Shown: positions 1 to 6,724, counted from the stretch's first letter. The stretch: DNA of 11,003 nt from an uncultured Alphaproteobacteria bacterium (GCA_958448685.1 CAUDEV010000037.1:1-11003); one strand, 5' to 3'. The notes: generated by a model not told the origin, from the sequence alone. Made by a program: numbers and translations.

Positions 1-1
1 T

Positions 2-253
2 GAAGAAGATATAAAATCTGATATCGCTGATATAAAAAATGTTGGTTCAGGAAGAGGAGCTGGAAGCATCACTGCAGCAATGTTTTTAAAGCATTTCATT
101 TCTCCGGAAGCAAAATGGGCACATATAGATATTGCAGCAACAGAATGGGATCCAAAAAACAGAGCTCTTTCTCAAAAAGGAGCAACAGGATTTGGGGTTC
201 GCTTAATGGATGACTTTATAACAAAATATTATTCTGGAAAGAATGGAGATTAA
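2..253 (+). CDS. pepA: Leucyl aminopeptidase (cytosol aminopeptidase, M17), C-terminal part
   Basis: The reading frame is open from base 2 to the TAA at 251-253, giving 83 residues; the start lies before the window. It matches the C-terminal end of M17 leucyl aminopeptidases: ADIKNVGSGRGAGSITAAMF, then FLKHFI, the WAHIDIA block, and KGATGFGVRLMDDFI near the end. In this family (known) these segments complete the catalytic domain of a cytosolic, two-metal, usually hexameric enzyme that removes N-terminal residues from peptides. The metal-binding residues lie upstream and cannot be checked. The stop codon is one base away from the dnaN ATG at 255, so the two genes are probably co-transcribed, with dnaN's ribosome site inside the last pepA codons. 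Identification is firm; full length is unknown. Confidence 0.9.
   Translation, partial: EEDIKSDIADIKNVGSGRGAGSITAAMFLKHFISPEAKWAHIDIAATEWDPKNRALSQKGATGFGVRLMDDFITKYYSGKNGD
245..248 (+). promoter_or_regulatory. Ribosome binding site deciding the dnaN start
   Basis: GGAG lies 6 bases before ATG 255, inside the last codons of pepA. It supports 255 rather than the in-frame ATG 243 as the initiation codon. Confidence 0.6.
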
Positions 254-254
254 T

Positions 255-1421
255 ATGAAACTTACTATAAATCAAAAAGTACTGGAAAAAACCTTAGCTC
301 ATGCTAATTGGATTATTGAAAAAAAACAAGCTGTTCCTATTTTAGGATATGTTTTATTTGAAGCTATTCCTGAAAAAGGATTGAAAATTACTGCTACAAA
401 CATGGATATGACAATTGTCGACACTATCAATTGCGAAGTATTCTCAGAAGGGAAATATTGTCTTCCTGCGGGACTTCTTTATGATATAACCAAGAAAATT
501 AAAATAGGATCTGATATTTTATTTGAATCTTCAAATGAAAACAATTCTATTCAAGTCACAAGTAATAAAGCGTCTTTCTCAATACATTATATGGATACTG
601 ATGGATTTCCGCCAATAGCTGATTTGGATTATGATGTATCATTTATGATGAATACTGCTATTTTAAAAAAGTCTATAGATGTTGCAAAAGTCGCAATGCT
701 TCAAGATAATTCACGTTTTCATTTGAATGGAATACACATGCATTATGAAAATGAGCTTGGAAACATAAAGTTACGTTTTGTTGCAACTGATTTATTCAGA
801 ATTTCATGTGTATCAGCAAGTGCGCCTCAAGAAGTTCAGAAAATGGAACCTATTATTGTTTCGAAAAGAACTGTCACAGAATTTTTGAAATTAATTGATG
901 GAAGCCCTGATAAGGAAACGAAGGTTTGTGTTTCTGAAAATAGAATTTCGTTCAGTTTACAATCTGCAGAGAATATTCAAACTGAGTTTAGTTCTCGTTT
1001 GATAAGCGGAACTTTCCCTGAATATAAAGCGGCTTTGGATGTATCAAATGACAAAGTATTGATTGTAAATACTTCAGATTTTATTGAAGCCTTAGACAGA
1101 GTAAGCACTGTTGTTATGGATTCGACTAATTCTGTTAAATTAAATATATCTAGTGATAAACTAGTTTTAAGCGGTGTTAGTCGGGAATTAGGAAGTGCCA
1201 CAGAAGAGATAGAAGCGGCTTTTAATGCTTTTGAACCTTTAGAAATTTGCTTTAATAGCCGTTATTTATTAGAAGTTTTACGTGAAATAGAAACACCTCA
1301 AGTGAAACTTCTTTTGGCTGAAAGTAATTCATCAACTATAATAAAACCAACGGATATAGATTCTACTCCAGATGTTGATATGGTTTTTGCCATTATGCCA
1401 ATTGAAATCGTGAAGAACTAA
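255..1421 (+). CDS. dnaN: DNA polymerase III subunit beta (sliding clamp)
   Basis: Encodes the beta clamp, the ring-shaped dimer that tethers DNA polymerase III to DNA. The start is taken at ATG 255 (MKLTINQ, 388 aa), because the family begins MKLTI-like and a GGAG at 245-248 sits 6 bases upstream; the in-frame ATG at 243 would put MEIN in front and overlap pepA more deeply. Family landmarks are visible: an N-terminal domain with VPILGYVLFEA, a middle domain with RFHLNGIHMHY and VATDLFRIS, and the C-terminal IMPIEIV, equivalent to the (L/I)MP(M/I) end that lines the peptide-binding cleft. The length is slightly above the usual 365-375 aa. dnaA and recF are not next to it; pepA is the upstream partner and no separate promoter was seen. 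Transcription probably stops at the hairpin just downstream. Confidence 0.95.
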   Translation: MKLTINQKVLEKTLAHANWIIEKKQAVPILGYVLFEAIPEKGLKITATNMDMTIVDTINCEVFSEGKYCLPAGLLYDITKKIKIGSDILFESSNENNSIQVTSNKASFSIHYMDTDGFPPIADLDYDVSFMMNTAILKKSIDVAKVAMLQDNSRFHLNGIHMHYENELGNIKLRFVATDLFRISCVSASAPQEVQKMEPIIVSKRTVTEFLKLIDGSPDKETKVCVSENRISFSLQSAENIQTEFSSRLISGTFPEYKAALDVSNDKVLIVNTSDFIEALDRVSTVVMDSTNSVKLNISSDKLVLSGVSRELGSATEEIEAAFNAFEPLEICFNSRYLLEVLREIETPQVKLLLAESNSSTIIKPTDIDSTPDVDMVFAIMPIEIVKN

Positions 1422-1430
1422 AATTCATTG

Positions 1431-1466
1431 AAATACGTGGCTTAATTCTTTTGGAGCCGCGTATTT
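1431..1466. terminator. Bidirectional hairpin terminator between dnaN and the MFS gene
   Basis: AAATACGTGGCT (1431-1442) pairs with AGCCGCGTATTT (1455-1466) across a 12-base loop, giving a 12-bp stem with a single G-U wobble. The A-rich left flank and T-rich right flank supply a U tract in either direction. It lies between the convergent stops of dnaN (1421) and the MFS gene (1472), where one shared terminator is expected. Confidence 0.8.
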
Positions 1467-1471
1467 GATTA

Positions 1472-2734
1472 TTAGAATTCCTTTTCCTTTTTTATCCAAT
1501 TTAAAATAAATAAAGAAGCGGTGATACTACACAATATTCCAAACACAAATGGACCTGATGAATTTTGCAAACCTAAATATTTCATTATATTGCAAGAAAG
1601 TCCAGCTATATTATTTGAAGCAAAAAGAACTAAACCGTCTATTCCATAATATATAGCGAATGCTGTTCCTATCAATTGAGGCTGAGCAGTCTTTGCGATT
1701 ATAGATCCAATTAATCCTTGAGTTGCTCCGATATGTAAACCTGCAAAAAGATATATAGGAATCAAAGTTGTCAAGTTATATGAAAAGATACCGAATAAAT
1801 CAGCTGTTATTAACAAACAAATTCCGAATAGCAAGATCTTTCTTTTATCGAACTTATCTGCTATTTTTCCGATAGGTATCGCAATTAAGATAGCACACAT
1901 TTCATATAATGACATAAAAATCGGAAAACTGGCAACATATTGAGGAAGTAATTCCTTTGCTCGAAGTGTTATAAATCCTTCACTAAATCGATTTAACATT
2001 AGGAATATAATTATAATTATAAATTTCCAATAGTCTCTTGACATATTTGCGATATCGCTGATTTTCCATTTTTGATTATCGCGTTGTTGATATAACTTGT
2101 CATCATCGTATGATCGCTTTATTCTTGTGTTGAAAATATAAATCGCAATCAATGTTGGAACTATAGCTAAGGAAAATATCAATCTGAAGTTTCGACCGAT
2201 ACACGACACAATCGTAGTTGTTATAAATGATCCGCAAAAAAATCCTGATAAATTCATCATGTGTCTAAATGAATAGGCGAAGCCTTTCTTTGATGATAAT
2301 TCAGCAAATATTGCATCTGAGGGCGCTTGACGTAAACCTTTCGCAAATCTATCGATTGATTTTGCTATGAACACAAAGAATATGTTAATCGAACATGCGA
2401 GAGAAAATTTGCTTAGTGTCGTCAACATCATTCCTAATTTCAACATTGGCAATTTCTTTTTGAAAATGTCCATTATGAAACCAGCAAATAATTTCGCCAT
2501 AAAAGATAAGAATATGACAGAACCTTCAAGAAGTCCAAAAGATTTTGAATTCCCTCCAAGTTCATCAACAATAAATATTGGTAGCAAAGAAAAAATCATT
2601 GACGATGCCATTCCCCAACAAAAATGCATCCAACATAGGCAATTTACTATATGATTACTGTTTTCATTTTCTGAAACTGAAAAAAAGTTCTTAATTTTCA
2701 AAAAAAATATCTGATCTTTAATCCTTATTTTCAT
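1472..2734 (-). CDS. Major facilitator superfamily transporter, 12 TM
   Basis: A 420-aa integral inner-membrane protein with about 12 hydrophobic segments in two halves, and a hydrophilic linker near residues 204-235 (RIKRSYDDDKLYQQRDNQKW). MFS motif A is recognisable in both halves: GFIMDIFKKK (about 85-94) and GKIADKFDKRK (about 289-299). DRFAKGLRQAPSDAIFAE (about 128-145) resembles the DRxGKGxRxAPRDA signature of one bacterial MFS branch. HIGATQGLIGSIIAKTAQP followed by GTAFAIYYG fits the same branch. The substrate cannot be told from sequence; efflux or metabolite exchange with a host are both possible. The first Met at 2734 was chosen because the frame closes upstream; its ribosome site (CAGG at short spacing) is weak. 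The lysine/phenylalanine-rich first 28 residues look cytoplasmic. It stands alone on the minus strand, its 5' side bordering a transposase relic. Confidence 0.85.
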   Translation of the reverse strand: MKIRIKDQIFFLKIKNFFSVSENENSNHIVNCLCWMHFCWGMASSMIFSLLPIFIVDELGGNSKSFGLLEGSVIFLSFMAKLFAGFIMDIFKKKLPMLKLGMMLTTLSKFSLACSINIFFVFIAKSIDRFAKGLRQAPSDAIFAELSSKKGFAYSFRHMMNLSGFFCGSFITTTIVSCIGRNFRLIFSLAIVPTLIAIYIFNTRIKRSYDDDKLYQQRDNQKWKISDIANMSRDYWKFIIIIIFLMLNRFSEGFITLRAKELLPQYVASFPIFMSLYEMCAILIAIPIGKIADKFDKRKILLFGICLLITADLFGIFSYNLTTLIPIYLFAGLHIGATQGLIGSIIAKTAQPQLIGTAFAIYYGIDGLVLFASNNIAGLSCNIMKYLGLQNSSGPFVFGILCSITASLFILNWIKKEKEF

Positions 2735-2755
2735 TTTACCTGTTTTCAGAATAAG

Positions 2756-3240
2756 TTACAAGAATTTGGATTTGTACAAGTTCATAAAATGTAAGAGGTT
2801 CCTAGCATAGATTTAATATACAACTAAGGAATCTTCCAGTGTTTCATGTAAAACTTCTTCTGTAATAATGCGATTTATTCACTCTACATTTTCATTAATC
2901 TTCGGTGAAGCAGGCAGCAAAACAAATAATGAAATCTTTAATTTTTCACATATTGCTTTAAAATCTTTCATAAATTCACTGCCTTCATCAACTTTATATA
3001 GAATTAATAAGTTATCCCCTATGTACAGCTGTTTAATGTTCTTACTATATGATCTATTTGTATATTTTCTCCTATTTTCATCTGAGAATAAAGCTTAAAT
3101 TCACGACGTCTTGCATACGATGTAAATTTCCTGTGGTTTCTTAATTTTTCAGCAGTTTTTATAAATTCAGATTTCGTATTTTCTGGTAAAACAGAATAAT
3201 ATAGTTTATAAATGTTTTTGTATAGATATTTCATCTGCAT
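2756..3240 (-). pseudogene. Decayed IS481-like (rve-fold) transposase
   Basis: Read on the minus strand, 3240-3019 begins MQMKYLYKNIYKLYYSVLP and ends GENIQIDHIVRTLNSCT. GExIQIDH is the block around the first catalytic Asp of rve-type transposases. After a frame change, 2996-2870 reads VDEGSEFMKDF, then PASPKINENVE, a TGA (2879-2881) and INRIITEEVLHETLEDS. This matches the xDGGSEFMKDF ... SPKxNGxVERxNR core of IS481-like enzymes, with 34 residues between the second Asp and the Glu, as expected. The stop fits a CGA-to-TGA change at the Arg after VE. The middle part between the first and second Asp is much too short, so there is an internal deletion as well as a frameshift. No convincing terminal inverted repeats or target duplication were found. 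The 2756 end is approximate. It is dead. Confidence 0.7.
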
Positions 3241-3349
3241 AAAGGCTCATTTTTTTATAATTTTCAAATATATTTTAAGAGACTTTTTGTTATCCAAAAT
3301 AACTATTTTCCTTTATCCTTTTTGTCTCATATCTGTTTAAACTTGAACA

Positions 3350-3955
3350 AGTACAACAAATGGAGAAGTAATCTTTCAATCACTTTTGCCTTATTTCCAT
3401 TGAGGAATATCCAAGCTTTTGCTCAAAAGCACTACATCATTATTTAACAACAGCGACGCCAAAAGATAAATTTGTACGAGTTAATAACAATGAATGGATG
3501 AAGGATTCATTGGATTATATTGGAAATTCGTTCCAAATTATTAACTCTAGTGTTAAATATATTGTCCCGAGTACAGAACAAAAACAATCTCACTTTCTTA
3601 CCCTGGTTTAACAAGGTCACATTCAGGTATTTTGTTGAAACTTCAGGACTTCATCAATTCAACTGTGATAAATCTTACAGGGAAAAGTTCAATAGGAAAG
3701 GCAGCGGCTTTGCAAGTCACAGCTTCTAGCTGGGACAATAGTAACTTTATTAAACATGGCATACTGATATAAAAATATGGAATCTATAACAATATTTGCA
3801 TGAACTAGAAAGTGGGGTATTATTATCTAATCTACTGAAGGAAAATTGTGCGAAATATCATTGGATTGTTGCAGAAGCTTTTTTATCAAACGGCTATCAT
3901 CAAATAACACTTCAGAGACATTAAAAGAAACCATAAGAAAAGATTTTGATATCGA
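3350..3955 (+). pseudogene. Decayed DUF927-domain (P4-type helicase-like) gene
   Basis: No frame is intact, but pieces in successive frames line up with the DUF927 domain found in phage/plasmid-type primase-helicase proteins. 3420-3600 reads ALHHYLTTATPKDKFVRV, a piece with DYIGNS, and EQKQSHFLTL before a stop. A shifted frame from about 3604 reads GLTRSHSGILLKLQDF and then a P-loop, GKSSIGKAAALQVTASSW (GKSSIGK at 3680-3700), close to the GKSSxGKTTAL...ASVW of DUF927. The Walker Thr/Ser after GK is replaced by Ala. From about 3800, LHELESGVLLSNLLKENCAK then YHWIVAEAFL resembles the C-terminal part of the domain, so the middle, with Walker B, is deleted near 3780. A further frame change gives SETLKETIRKDFDIEV, which ends at the DUF262 relic. 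The domain assignment rests on remembered motifs and is moderately secure; that it is a pseudogene is clear. Confidence 0.55.
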
Positions 3956-4399
3956 AGTTAGTCAACTTTTCGCCAGCAATATTAATTATTTTAAACCAAG
4001 CTAGCTTTTCACTATCCGTTCCTTCACACTGATAAACATCCAGTTCATAGTCAAAGATTGCATCATTTTCTTCCTGGGTGAGATTGTGGAAGTACCTGTA
4101 TTTAAGTGAAAATTCACCATTGCAATACTGACAAATTGAGATAGTTCTCTGCTGACACCATCAAGAACTTCAAAAGTATCGTTTCCAGTTTTAGTCCAGT
4201 AGATAACATTCAAAGGAAAGTCCTTCCGAATTGTCTCAATTACTGCATCACGTTGTTTGTCTTTGTAAACAAACTTACATTGATAGGCTGGTCTAATATC
4301 AAGTTTTCCATCGTAACCCGTCACCCTTCCTGTTTCGATATCGTCCGTATATTGTCTCACAAGATTTCGGTTTTTTATCTTTGTTTGTTTAATTTCCAT
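3952..4399 (-). pseudogene. Truncated, frameshifted DUF262 protein (probable restriction component)
   Basis: On the minus strand ATG 4399 opens MEIKQTKIKNRNLVRQYTDD, followed by KLDIRPAYQCKFVYKDKQRD and FPLNVIYWTK, the N-terminal half of a DUF262 (GmrS-like ParB/nuclease-fold) protein. The signature DGQQRT is interrupted: after Asp-Gly there is an extra GT dinucleotide (a GTGT repeat, plus-strand 4155-4158). Skipping it restores QQRTISICQYCNGEFSLKYR, then FHNLTQEENDAIFDYELDVY and KLAWFKIINIAGEKLTN, as in the family. The sequence departs from the family after LTN at about 3952. Relatives of this subfamily continue for some 200 residues and often carry a C-terminal HNH nuclease; that part is lost. 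The ATG shares one base with the stop of the methyltransferase remnant (TGATG), which shows the two were translationally coupled. In live loci DUF262 proteins act in modification-dependent or R-M-like defence. Confidence 0.8.
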
Positions 4400-5277
4400 C
4401 AGTCCACATTCTTTCTTTTAATGAATAATCTTCTATAAAGATTTTTACCATTTGGTGCAGATCCGTGACCAGCCCAAAAGCTCTCGTCATCACCATCAAG
4501 CCAAACAATATCAAATTGTTCATGACAATAATACTGAAGCATTGTAATAGGCCCCCATAATACCATCGTAATCAGCTTGAATATCAAGTTTTATTGACAT
4601 TTATGGTATCAAAACCATCATATTTTAGATAAACAGAAGGGACATAAATAGGTAACTAAATCAATAGGTTCGTGATGCTTCTGAATATCAAGATTTGTAT
4701 ACCAGCAAGCATTTCCAAGAGAACGCCACTTCTGGCCATCTTCATCAATCCAAAATCTTGTTTTTCGAGGTTTAGTATCAGCTGGAACACGAAATGCCAT
4801 ATCACCTGAATTAACACCAAGCCAAACAAGATTATTTTTAATTAAATGAAATACCTCTTTGTATGTAATTGTATTAGGATTTCCAATAATGATAAACTTC
4901 TTATCATATTCAACAAGTTGTGCTACATATTCACGAAATAATGAAAAAGGTGGATTTGTTACAACAATTGTCGATTCTTTCAAAAGTTCAATACATTCAG
5001 GACTTCGGAAATCACCGTTTATTTTTAATGGTTTGATAACAACTAACAGAACTATCATTACCACCTTCGTATTCTATTTTGTATATAGATCCAGTACCGT
5101 GATAATGAGTGGTAATTAATTTTTTAAGAGTAAAAAACTCAAAATTCGAATGGAAATACCTACAAAAGTTTGACCATTCAGGATCATCACAATTACAGAA
5201 AACTATAGCACCTTTTTAAAATGATTTTTGTAAAGGTATTTGTATATAAAATTCATCATTTTAGCGTTCTTTGAGAG
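4399..5277 (-). pseudogene. Decayed EcoRI-family adenine-specific DNA methyltransferase
   Basis: Read on the minus strand the pieces fit the M.EcoRI-like methyltransferase family in order. NDEFYIQ (about 5260) comes first, then, after an in-frame stop, KGAIVFCNCDDPEWSNFCRY and HYHGTGSIYKIEYEGG. A frameshift near 5040 leads to the longest piece (KINGDFRSPECIELLKE, VVTNPPFSLFREYVAQL, FIIIGNPNTITYKE, GQKWRSLGNACWYTN). Further frameshifts lie near 4630, 4595 and 4555, before GPITMLQYYCHEQFDIVWL and LYRRLFIKRKNVD with a TGA at 4399-4401. The catalytic NPPF motif of N6-adenine methylases (4945-4956) is intact. At least four frame changes and one stop make it non-functional. The IS256 relic's end lies at the N-terminal codons, so the first few residues are missing. 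It overlaps the DUF262 gene by one base, so the pair was an operon. Confidence 0.85.
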
Positions 5278-5297
5278 CATCCAAAGATTTGTGTAAA
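5278..5297 (+). repeat. Left terminal inverted repeat of the IS256 relic
   Basis: CATCCAAAGATTTGTGTAAA. Its reverse complement aligns with the right repeat at 6248-6266 apart from one indel and one mismatch. The inner TTTACACAAA core is identical in both. Confidence 0.75.
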
Positions 5298-5329
5298 TAG
5301 GAAATAAGGAGATAAGATAGAATAAAAAA

Positions 5330-6225
5330 TGTAATTCTGAAAGAAAAAGGATTTAGCCGCAGTTCATGACGTTATGAGAGACATGAAGAAGCTGCTTATT
5401 GAAATGCTTTATGATGAAGAACTCAAAGAACACCTTGGTTTTCCAAAGAGTTCCATGAGACCTGAGGACTCTGATAATTATCGTAATGGATCTTATGAGA
5501 AAACTGTAAAAACAAGTAATGTAGAATTAAAACTCAACGTCGTGATAGAAATAGAATATAAAATTATATCACTTTATGGCTGTGAAATGAATAGTAAGGA
5601 TATCTCTGATAATATCCAAGATTTATATGGGTTTGATGCGTTTGCAGAGACTATTTCGAACATAACAAACCAGGGTGTTATAAGTGATATGAAAGATTGG
5701 CAAAGTAAGCCTCTGAAATGGTATTCATGAATGGGAAAAAGAAGTGTTAAGTCTGCTTATATGAAGGAGTGAAAGTGTGAAGTATCGGTTGTCTGTTATG
5801 AATGATTTGAAATCTCGAGGAATGTAAGATGTCCTTATATTCTGTACAGATAATCTAAAAAGACTTAATAAGGCAATAAATGCCTGTTATCCAAGTGTAG
5901 ACATATAAAATAGGGGGATATAAAAGTGGAATAAGAAATATTCGTATATTGCGAAAATTCGATTAAACGATTCGGATTTGTCGTATAAATAAGCCTCCTT
6001 ATCTCTTCAGGATACTTCCAAAATGTTGATAATTCACCCCAATTATCTATCCGAAATATGAGGAAATATACGAAAAACAAGCCTACATTTCCGAGTGAGG
6101 AATCGTTGGCAAAGAGCTTATTTCTAGGGATATTAAAGGTAGAGAAAAAACGGGTCACTAAAGTTCAAAGTTGGGGTATAATTTACTCACAGTTAACTAT
6201 CCTATTTTCTGATAGGTTGGCTAAT
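5330..6225 (+). pseudogene. IS256-type transposase pseudogene, multiply deleted
   Basis: In order on the plus strand: KKDLAAVHDVMRDMKKLLIE, MLYDEELKEHLGFPKSSM and DSDNYRNGSYEKTVKTSN (N-terminal helices). At about 5545 roughly 23 residues (the PRDRxGEFEP segment) are missing. IEYKIISLYGC through SDMKDWQSKPL follows. At about 5720 a deletion removes the VFMDAxxYKVR block with the first catalytic Asp. The sequence resumes EVLSLLI, SVKYRLSVMNDLKSRGM, stop, DVLIFCTDNLKRLNKAINAC, stop; both stops fit CAA-to-TAA changes at Gln. About 60 residues are lost near 5915, then KWNKKYSYIAK (5930-5956). The next part is inverted (see separate entry). MRKYTKNKPTFPSEESLAKS and QLTILFSDRL finish the C-terminus on the plus strand from 6058. 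The first ATG (5374) gives only a 118-residue fragment. The protein cannot be active. Confidence 0.85.
5957..6057 (-). other. Inverted segment inside the transposase pseudogene
   Basis: On the minus strand this stretch reads RIDNWGELSTFWKYPEEIRR then LIYTTN, the block that in IS256-type transposases lies between KWDKKYPxxxKSW and LRKVTKxK. Those two flanking blocks are both present on the plus strand, directly on either side. After a small frame-shifting loss behind TTN, ESFNR (5959-5973) follows, which includes the equivalent of the catalytic Glu in TTNxIExxNR. Flipping about 100 bases therefore restores conserved order and strand. Breakpoints are approximate to within about 10 bases. Confidence 0.75.
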
Positions 6226-6247
6226 TATGGATCTCTCCTTTGATCCT

Positions 6248-6266
6248 TTTACACAAAATTTGGATG
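6248..6266 (-). repeat. Right terminal inverted repeat of the IS256 relic
   Basis: TTTACACAAAATTTGGATG, the partner of 5278-5297. It lies just behind the C-terminal codons of the transposase relic, where the right end of an IS256-type element is expected. Confidence 0.75.
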
Positions 6267-6342
6267 GTTTCATTAAATCCGTGCTAGGATACTCTGTTTT
6301 TCTCTCACCTCCTATGAACTTAATACATTTGGAAAATATTGT

Positions 6343-6371
6343 TTGACATCACTAAAAAATTGAGTTAGAAT
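6343..6371 (+). promoter_or_regulatory. Sigma-70 type promoter of groES-groEL
   Basis: TTGACA (6343-6348), a 17-base spacer and TAGAAT (6366-6371) form a near-consensus housekeeping promoter, with a start site expected near 6378, about 40 bases before the groES ATG. The -10 box runs into the CIRCE operator. No heat-shock (RpoH-like) -35/-10 pair was recognised. The 76 bases between the IS relic's right end and the -35 box hold nothing identifiable. Confidence 0.8.
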
Positions 6372-6396
6372 AGCACTCGAGAGCATAGATTGCTAA
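6370..6396 (+). promoter_or_regulatory. CIRCE operator (HrcA binding site)
   Basis: ATAGCACTC, nine bases, GATTGCTAA. The consensus is TTAGCACTC-N9-GAGTGCTAA, so each arm differs by a single base. It covers the end of the -10 box and the expected start site, the standard place for HrcA to block initiation until heat or unfolded protein titrates GroEL from HrcA. This is family knowledge; hrcA itself is not in the window. Confidence 0.88.
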
Positions 6397-6417
6397 TATT
6401 AATAAGGAGAATATAAA

Positions 6418-6705
6418 ATGAATTTTAAACCTTTATATGACAGGGTATTAGTTGAAAGATTAGAATCTGAAGAAAAAACAGCCGGTGGAATTATTATTCC
6501 AGATACGGCAAAAGAAAAACCTATGGAAGGCAAAGTTATTGCAGTTGGTCAAGGAACAAGATCCGAAAAAGGAGATATTGTTGCTTTGCAAGTAAAACCT
6601 GGTGATAAAGTTCTTTTTGGAAAATGGTCAGGAAATGAAATAAAACTCAATGGAAAAGACTATTTAGTCATGAAAGAATCAGATATTATGGGAATTTTTG
6701 AATAA
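6418..6705 (+). CDS. groES: Co-chaperonin GroES (Hsp10)
   Basis: A 95-aa protein of the usual length. GroES forms a seven-subunit lid that caps the GroEL chamber during ATP-driven folding in the cytoplasm. The N-terminal KPLYDRVLVERLESEEKTAG, the mobile loop around residues 19-36 with GGIIIPD (23-29), and the C-terminal GxEIKLxGKxYLVMKESDIMG are all present. ATG 6418 has a strong AAGGAGA (6404-6410) seven bases upstream. It is the first gene of a groES-groEL operon under a sigma-70 type promoter and CIRCE operator; groEL follows after 19 bases. Nothing in the protein is unusual. Confidence 0.97.
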   Translation: MNFKPLYDRVLVERLESEEKTAGGIIIPDTAKEKPMEGKVIAVGQGTRSEKGDIVALQVKPGDKVLFGKWSGNEIKLNGKDYLVMKESDIMGIFE

Positions 6706-6724
6706 TTTTTAGGAGAATATAATT

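Larger units (their letters stand above)
5278..6266 (+). mobile_element. IS256-family insertion sequence relic, about 1 kb
   Basis: Recognised by imperfect terminal inverted repeats (5278-5297 and 6248-6266) enclosing scattered pieces of an IS256/mutator-type transposase. Intact members are about 1.3 kb, so some 300 bases are lost through several internal deletions. No direct target duplication is visible next to the repeats (CTTTGAGAG before, GTTTCATTA after), so the flanks have also decayed or been rearranged. The left end sits in the first codons of the methyltransferase remnant, which suggests insertion there; the right end lies 76 bases before the groES -35 box. Confidence 0.8.

Noticed and set aside
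243..254. Upstream in-frame ATG for dnaN (MEIN extension)
   Set aside because: The family starts at the equivalent of MKLTI, and GGAG at 245-248 is placed for ATG 255, so the earlier ATG is coincidental.
2367..2654. Plus-strand ORF antisense to the MFS gene
   Set aside because: It lies wholly opposite conserved MFS codons and has no recognisable domain.
2868..3098. Plus-strand 76-codon ORF
   Set aside because: It is the antisense shadow of the transposase core, which reads clearly on the minus strand (VDEGSEF, SPKINENVE).
2765..3364. Possible IS481 terminal repeats (TTGTACAAGTTCA near 2770 and TGAACAAGTACAACAAAT near 3346)
   Set aside because: They share only a broken set of matches with mismatches in the centre, which is not enough to call element ends.
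5865..6158. 97-codon minus-strand ORF as an independent small gene
   Set aside because: Only its central part is meaningful and it is the inverted transposase block; both ends are antisense to plus-strand transposase pieces.
5269..6275. Target-site duplication flanking the IS256 relic
   Set aside because: The 9 bases on each side (CTTTGAGAG and GTTTCATTA) are unrelated.
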